Source: JBDRNO01 sp043811005
GTDB lineage: Bacteria > Bacteroidota > Bacteroidia > NORP154
Direction: 5' to 3'
Length of the DNA: 10,061 bases
NCBI GenBank assembly: GCA_043811005.1
Contig: JBDRNO010000229.1
Span: forward strand, 1-10,061
Below the pieces are notes generated by a model. It was not told the DNA's origin. It searched no databases and saw only the letters and a list, made by a program, of their open reading frames with translations. This document shows, piece after piece, positions 5,722 through 10,061 of this stretch. A program made the position numbers and the translations under genes. The first letter of the stretch is position 1. Every line of letters starts with the position of its first letter.

Positions 5722-8700
5722 CAGACTTGGAGTTCTGTTGGAACAGGGATGAATAATTTTATTTTCGCTTTAGCTACAGATACCATTAATAATATTTTAT
5801 ATGCAGGTGGGGGATTTTCTACTGCAGGAGGAGTACAGGCAAACAATATAGCAAAATGGGACGGAGTAGGTTGGGATTCTGTTGGAACTGGAACAGATAA
5901 TACTGTTAATTCTTTTGCTTTTTATAATAGTGAATTACAGGTAGGGGGCCAATTCTCAAATGCAGGAGGAAACACCGCAAACGGTATTGCAAAATGGGAT
6001 GGAATAAATTGGTCAAATTTAAGCCTAGGGATGAATGGCGGTAATGTTTATTCATTAATAACATTTAACGGGGATCTATATGCTGGGGGGGTATTTATCC
6101 AAGCCGGTTTAATACCTGCTAATTATATTGCTAAATGGGATGGACTAAGCTGGGATACAGTAGGTTCGGGTATGAGTAATGCAGTCAATGCCCTAACAAT
6201 ATATAATGGTGAACTTTATGCTGGGGGTTTATTTGTTTCTGCTGGTGGAGATACAGTAAATAGAATCGCTAGGTGGGATGGTGTGAATTGGAATAGCTTA
6301 GGATCCGGGTTGATCAATGCTGCTGTTTATTCATTAATAGAGTATAATGGTGAACTTTACGTTGGTGGTATGTTCAATACTGCCCTTGGAAGTCCTGAAA
6401 ATTATATAGCAAAATGGGATGGAAGTGTGTGGAGTTCAGTTGGTACAGGCGTTGATAGTACTGTATTTGCACTGTGTGTGTATCATAATGAACTTTATGC
6501 AGGAGGTTTGTTTACTACTGCTGGAGGTATTACAGCTAGCCATATTGCCAAATGGAACGGAATTAGTTGGGATTCTTTAGGTAGCGGACTAAGTGGCCTA
6601 AATAGTCAGGTTCGTACCTTAGAAGTATATAATGATGAGCTTTATGTTGGGGGTGTATTCACTACTGCCGGTGGAGACTCAGCAAGTAATATTGCGAAAT
6701 TGTACATGCCAATTGATTCTTGTTTGATGAATATGCCTATAATTAATAATGTATCAACCTCTGATGTTACTTGTAATGGATATAGCAATGGGACAGCTAG
6801 TGTATTTGTCTCGGGAGGAACCACTCCCTATATTTATATTTGGTTAAATTCGTTAAGCGATACTATCGCTTCAAGCGATAGCATCGCTGGTTTAACAGCC
6901 GGAACATATTCAGTAATTGTTACAGATTCATCAGGATGTACGGCAAATGATACGGTGATCATAAGTCAACCGCCTGCTTTAACTGCAAGTATGACAAAAA
7001 CTAATGTAAGCTGTTACGGAGGCAATAACGGAACTGCAACTGCAAATCCATCAGGCGGTACATCTCCTTATACTTACCTATGGTGCGGTTGTGCAGGCAG
7101 CCAGACAACTCAAACAGCCACCGGCTTATCATCAGGCGGGTATTCGGTAACAGTAACTGATGCCAATGGATGTTCGGTTGTGGTTGGTGTTTCCATCACT
7201 CAACCTTCACAATTATCTTTATCTGTTACTTCTACCGGTGCATCATGCAATGGCTATTGTGACGGTACAGCTACAGCAGTGGCATCCGGAGGTACTGCAC
7301 CATATAGCTATTTATGGGATGACCCCGGAACACAAACAGGTTCAACTGCAACAGGTTTATGTGCCGGGACTTACAATGTAACTGTTACTGATACCAATGG
7401 ATGTATTGATTCTGATGCTATTACAATAACTCAACCGGATGCCTTAATCGCACCCGTTATTACCCCGGGTGTGAGTTGTTATGGAGGCAATGACGGAACT
7501 GCAACTGTAAATCCATCAGGAGGGACATCTCCTTATACATACCTATGGTGCGGCTGTGCAGGCAGCCAGACAACTCAAACAGCCACCGGCTTAACAACAG
7601 GTGGATATTCGTTAACTGTAACTGATGCCAATGGTTGTACGGCCTTTGGTAGCGTCTTTGTTACACAACCCCAACTCTTAACCGTAGCTGTTACTTCCAA
7701 TGATATGACCTGCAATGGCATATGTGACGGTTCAGCAACTGCAGTAGCATCCGGAGGTACTGCACCATACAGCTATTTATGGGATGACCCCGGAACACAA
7801 ACCGGTTCAACTGCAACCGGTTTATGTGCAGGCACTTACAACATTTTAGTCATTGATTCGCTTTCTTGCTCAACTACAACATCAGTAATCGTAACCGAAC
7901 CTTCACCAATTACCTTGTTGTTAGCATCAACTCCTGCTGCTTGCTGGAGTTCTGATGGTACTGCAACAGTTACCGCTTCTGGTGGAACGGGCTCATATAC
8001 TTATTCCTGGACGCCTGTTGGAGGTACAAGCGATATCGCAACCGGGCTTGCTGCAGGTATTTACACTGTTACAGTTTCCGACTCAAATGGTTGTTCGCAA
8101 TCAGATAGTGTAGCTGTTGGGAATACCGGTGGGCCTGCTGCGAATATTACATCCTCTGCTGATGTGAATTGTTTTGGCAACAGTAATGGGCAGGCAACTG
8201 TAACTGCCTCGGGGGGTACAACTCCTTACACATATTTATGGTCACCCAGCGGTGGTAACGGTGTAACAGCAACCGGTTTGGTTGCCGGAACTTACAATGT
8301 AACAGTAACCGATGCCAGCGGATGTATAGATTCTGATACTATCACAATAACTCAACCGGATGCCTTAATCGCACCCGTTATTACCCCGGGTGTGAGTTGT
8401 TACGGTGGCAATGACGGAACTGCAACTGTAAATCCATCTGGAGGGACATCTCCTTATACATACCAATGGTGTGGTTGCGCAGGTAGCCAAACTACTCAAA
8501 CCGCCACCGGCTTAACAACAGGTGGATATTCGTTAACCGTAACTGATGCCAATGGTTGTACTGCCTATGGTAGTATTTTTGTTACACAACCTCAACCTTT
8601 AACTGCATCTGTTACCTTCACTGATTTGACCTGCAATGGCATATGTGACGGTTCAGCAACTGCAATACCATCAGGAGGTACTGCACCATACAGCTATTTA

Positions 8701-9798
8701 TGGGATGACCCCGCAACGCAAACCGATTCAACGGCAACAGGTTTATGTGCAGGCACTTACAACGTTACGGTAACTGATACGTTTTCCTGTACAACTACAG
8801 CGCAGGTTAACCTGACCGAACCATCACCCATTGCATTGTCGTTAACTTCAAATCCTGCTGCCTGCGGAATTTCAGATGGTTCTGCAGCAGTTACCGTTAC
8901 CGGTGGTATACCCCCTTATTACTATATATGGAATGATCCTGCCGGACAAACCAATTCAACTGCAACCGGGCTCCCTGCTGGAATTTATACTGTTACAGTA
9001 ACCGATTTCAATGGCTGCTTGCTGTCAGCTAGTATAGCAGTTGTAGATTCAGATGGGCCTGATGTGAACATTGCTTCCACCACAGGTGTAAGTTGTTTTG
9101 GCGGTGGTGATGGAGAAGCAATAGTAACGGTTTCGGGGGGGACATCTCCATATACATACACATGGTATCCGGTTTGTGCCAACAATGATACTGTGACAGG
9201 ATTAAGTGCCGGTGGTTATACATGTACGGTTACAGATGCCGGTGGATGTATCTCAATAGTGTCAATAACCATCACAGAGCCCGATCCCATAATTGTTACA
9301 GTATCTAATAATGCAACGATTTGTATTGGTGAGAGTACTTTAATAAGTGCATTTGTAACCGGAGGAACCCAACCTTATATATATATTTGGGATAATGGGT
9401 TGGGTAATGGCAGCGCTCATTATGTTTCACCTTCTACCACTACTACATATACGGTGATTGTTATTGATTCAAATCTTTGTACAGGAGTTGCTCAATCAAT
9501 AACAGTTGCTGTTGAAACCTGTTCGAGTGTGGAGGAATTGGAGGCATTGAATGAAATTATTGTTTATCCAAATCCAAATGCAGGAGAATTCACAATTGAG
9601 ATGGAAATTCCCGAACCTCAGAATTTGCAATTAAATATTATCAACATTTTGGGTCAGGAAATTTTTTCGGAATATTTAGCAAATGTTGGTGGTAAGTACA
9701 TTAGACAGATTAAGTTATCTGATCACTCAACAGGTATCTACAACCTGCAAATTCAAAACAATAGCTATATTATCAATAAAAAGATAATTATAGAATAG
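5656..9798 (+). CDS. Giant secreted protein: WDG-repeat propeller, SprB repeats, T9SS sorting domain
   Basis: This 1380-residue protein should leave the cell through Sec and then the type IX secretion system, to be released or anchored on the surface. Domains: signal peptide 1-22 (cut likely after NVNA); seven repeats of about 47 residues (25-350) with the pattern W-x-S-V/L-G-x-G...LYAGG-x-F...AGG...IAKWDG, probably a seven-bladed beta-propeller; eleven SprB-type repeats of about 77 residues (364-1209) with cores C-x-G...DGTAT...SGGTxPYTYLW...GLxAGTYxVTVTDxxGC; one degenerate unit (1210-1288) with SPSTTTTYTV; and a type A sorting domain (1299-1380) starting IIVYPNPNAGEF and ending NKKIIIE. 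SprB repeats are named from the gliding adhesin of Flavobacterium johnsoniae, but they are widespread and do not by themselves prove gliding. Binding of a surface, polysaccharide or cell is a reasonable inference. The SprB block contains near-identical DNA duplications. The exact ligand and role are unknown. Confidence 0.93.
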   Translation: MIHKKILLTIGIIGIIGINVNAQTWSSVGTGMNNFIFALATDTINNILYAGGGFSTAGGVQANNIAKWDGVGWDSVGTGTDNTVNSFAFYNSELQVGGQFSNAGGNTANGIAKWDGINWSNLSLGMNGGNVYSLITFNGDLYAGGVFIQAGLIPANYIAKWDGLSWDTVGSGMSNAVNALTIYNGELYAGGLFVSAGGDTVNRIARWDGVNWNSLGSGLINAAVYSLIEYNGELYVGGMFNTALGSPENYIAKWDGSVWSSVGTGVDSTVFALCVYHNELYAGGLFTTAGGITASHIAKWNGISWDSLGSGLSGLNSQVRTLEVYNDELYVGGVFTTAGGDSASNIAKLYMPIDSCLMNMPIINNVSTSDVTCNGYSNGTASVFVSGGTTPYIYIWLNSLSDTIASSDSIAGLTAGTYSVIVTDSSGCTANDTVIISQPPALTASMTKTNVSCYGGNNGTATANPSGGTSPYTYLWCGCAGSQTTQTATGLSSGGYSVTVTDANGCSVVVGVSITQPSQLSLSVTSTGASCNGYCDGTATAVASGGTAPYSYLWDDPGTQTGSTATGLCAGTYNVTVTDTNGCIDSDAITITQPDALIAPVITPGVSCYGGNDGTATVNPSGGTSPYTYLWCGCAGSQTTQTATGLTTGGYSLTVTDANGCTAFGSVFVTQPQLLTVAVTSNDMTCNGICDGSATAVASGGTAPYSYLWDDPGTQTGSTATGLCAGTYNILVIDSLSCSTTTSVIVTEPSPITLLLASTPAACWSSDGTATVTASGGTGSYTYSWTPVGGTSDIATGLAAGIYTVTVSDSNGCSQSDSVAVGNTGGPAANITSSADVNCFGNSNGQATVTASGGTTPYTYLWSPSGGNGVTATGLVAGTYNVTVTDASGCIDSDTITITQPDALIAPVITPGVSCYGGNDGTATVNPSGGTSPYTYQWCGCAGSQTTQTATGLTTGGYSLTVTDANGCTAYGSIFVTQPQPLTASVTFTDLTCNGICDGSATAIPSGGTAPYSYLWDDPATQTDSTATGLCAGTYNVTVTDTFSCTTTAQVNLTEPSPIALSLTSNPAACGISDGSAAVTVTGGIPPYYYIWNDPAGQTNSTATGLPAGIYTVTVTDFNGCLLSASIAVVDSDGPDVNIASTTGVSCFGGGDGEAIVTVSGGTSPYTYTWYPVCANNDTVTGLSAGGYTCTVTDAGGCISIVSITITEPDPIIVTVSNNATICIGESTLISAFVTGGTQPYIYIWDNGLGNGSAHYVSPSTTTTYTVIVIDSNLCTGVAQSITVAVETCSSVEELEALNEIIVYPNPNAGEFTIEMEIPEPQNLQLNIINILGQEIFSEYLANVGGKYIRQIKLSDHSTGIYNLQIQNNSYIINKKIIIE
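5728..6705 (+). repeat. Seven WDG repeats, probable beta-propeller
   Basis: The leading tryptophans fall at residues 25, 73, 119, 166, 212, 259 and 305, giving a steady period of 46-48 residues. Each unit runs from W-x-S-V/L-G-x-G through a LYAGG/LYVGG strand and a F-x-x-AGG turn to IAKWDG; the seventh ends IAKLY instead. Seven units with beta character suggest a closed seven-bladed propeller. The repeats are diverged at DNA level, unlike parts of the SprB block, so they look older. Unit count and spacing are seen; the fold is inferred. Confidence 0.75.
6745..9282 (+). repeat. Eleven SprB-type repeats arranged in higher-order blocks
   Basis: Approximate unit limits (residues): 364-438, 440-517, 518-594, 595-672, 673-749, 750-826, 827-901, 902-979, 980-1056, 1057-1134 and 1135-1209. 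By sequence type they read x-A-B-A-B-C-D-A-B-C-D. Type A has SCYGG and WCGCAGSQ, type B has CNGxCDG and GLCAG, type C has AACxxSDG, and type D has CFGxxxG. Units 4-7 and 8-11 are two copies of a four-unit block about 307 residues long. A 59-bp stretch is identical at 7423-7481 and 8344-8402. Confidence 0.85.
6852..6896. repeat. Four alternating AGCGAT/ATCGCT half-sites inside the SprB gene
   Basis: AGCGAT (6856-6861), ATCGCT (6865-6870), AGCGAT (6874-6879) and ATCGCT (6883-6888) are spaced exactly 9 bp apart. They form two small palindromes and one larger hairpin, which GTTAA (6852-6856) and TTAAC (6892-6896) can extend. The stretch encodes SDTIASSDSIAGL, which expands the loop of the first SprB unit. 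It looks like an inserted palindromic microrepeat kept in frame. Confidence 0.55.
9550..9795 (+). other. C-terminal type IX secretion (type A) sorting domain
   Basis: Residues 1299-1380 follow the Por-secretion tail plan: a VYPNPNAGEF start, a middle LNIINILGQEIF strand, a STGIYNLQIQN strand and a basic, hydrophobic end NKKIIIE. In known T9SS cargo this domain directs passage through the outer membrane and is then usually cleaved. The secretion machinery itself is not encoded in this window. Confidence 0.9.
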
Positions 9799-9869
9799 GT
9801 AACCCCAAACTGTGTGTTTTCCTTATTAAATTTTTTGGCGTAATTGACAAATTTCACCATTCAGAGCTG

Positions 9870-9905
9870 ACTAATCCCGTCCGCCAGCTGGTGGACGGGG
9901 TTAGT
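9870..9905. terminator. GC-rich palindrome after the SprB-repeat gene
   Basis: ACTAATCCCGTCCGCCAG pairs with CTGGTGGACGGGGTTAGT over 18 bp with two G-T wobbles, centred on CAGCTG. It lies 71 bp after the stop at 9798 and is followed by AATTATTATAA rather than a clean T run. It may end transcription or may be a dispersed palindromic element; its GC-rich core stands out from the AT-rich surroundings. Confidence 0.5.
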
Positions 9906-9972
9906 AATTATTATAACTCGATATCATTGCTGAAGAGTAAGAGTAATGGAAACGTGGTGCTATTCTGATAAC

Positions 9973-10019
9973 AGATTCCTCATTTCTTTCCGCTACGCTT
10001 CACTACATTCGGAATGACA
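9973..10019. repeat. Dispersed-type repeat (AGATTCCT...CATTCGGAATGACA) with an internal insert
   Basis: Read on the minus strand this is TGTCATTCCGAATGTAGTG followed by AGGAATCT, a form of the intergenic repeat that I recognise from many environmental bacterial genomes. Here a 20-base segment (9981-10000) separates the two halves. It contains the inner palindrome CATTCGGAATG, which has one unpaired central base. It has no coding potential. The identification as a dispersed repeat rests on familiarity, not on a second copy in this window. Confidence 0.45.
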
Positions 10020-10061
10020 GCATTTTTGGGAGAAACGTGGAGGGAGAGCGGTTGCGGGCAA

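Noticed and set aside
7160..7381. Alternative-frame open frame within the SprB block
   Set aside because: It is a shadow of the repeated coding sequence with no start context and a biased, low-complexity composition.
6745..9282. CRISPR-like array of regularly spaced repeats
   Set aside because: The periodicity is about 230 bp, coding, and explained by SprB protein repeats; there are no short identical repeats with unique spacers.
9799..10061. Possible small gene or RNA at the right end
   Set aside because: No frame shows a plausible start with coding character, and I could not fold a tRNA or a known riboswitch; the visible content is palindromes and repeats.

Overview
The window looks like a piece of a Bacteroidota (Bacteroidetes) chromosome, probably from an environmental relative of the Cytophagia/Flavobacteriia/Sphingobacteriia. 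Four things point there: a giant secreted protein with SprB-type repeats and a C-terminal type IX secretion sorting domain; signal peptides ending in the NAQ style; no convincing Shine-Dalgarno sequences but a TAnnTTTG -7-like promoter element; and AT-rich intergenic DNA full of short repeats of the kind common in Bacteroidota genomes. No RNA gene, CRISPR array, transposase or phage gene was seen.

Layout. Positions 1-184 are a non-coding leader with a hairpin, an AT-rich repeat, an array of ACACT half-sites and a hairpin abutting the first start codon. Positions 185-1753 (+) encode the FeS/FAD subunit of xanthine dehydrogenase and 2083-4380 (+) the molybdopterin subunit. They are separated by 329 bp of non-coding, repeat-rich DNA that includes a foldback repeat and a four-copy 7-bp tandem repeat ending 4 bp before the xdhB start. 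A perfect 15-bp stem overlapping the xdhB stop codon closes the unit. Positions 4473-5561 (-) encode an unrecognised exported protein, probably an outer-membrane beta-barrel. After a 94-bp divergent intergenic region, 5656-9798 (+) encodes a 1380-residue secreted protein: signal peptide, seven WDG-type repeats (probable beta-propeller), eleven SprB repeats plus one degenerate unit, and a type A sorting domain. The last 263 bp hold a GC-rich palindrome and a dispersed-type repeat but no gene.

Function. The two xdh products should form a heterotetrameric xanthine dehydrogenase (2Fe-2S x2, FAD, Moco) oxidising hypoxanthine and xanthine. All substrate-site residues that separate xanthine dehydrogenase from aldehyde oxidase are present. 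No xdhC-like Moco-sulfuration factor lies in the window. The beta-barrel and SprB-repeat genes belong to cell-envelope and surface biology and show no functional link to purine oxidation. I did not find a convincing new multi-gene system. The more unusual signals are the in-frame insertion in XdhA next to the first FeS cluster, the tandem repeat in the xdhB leader, and the block-wise amplification of SprB repeats with extra paired cysteines.
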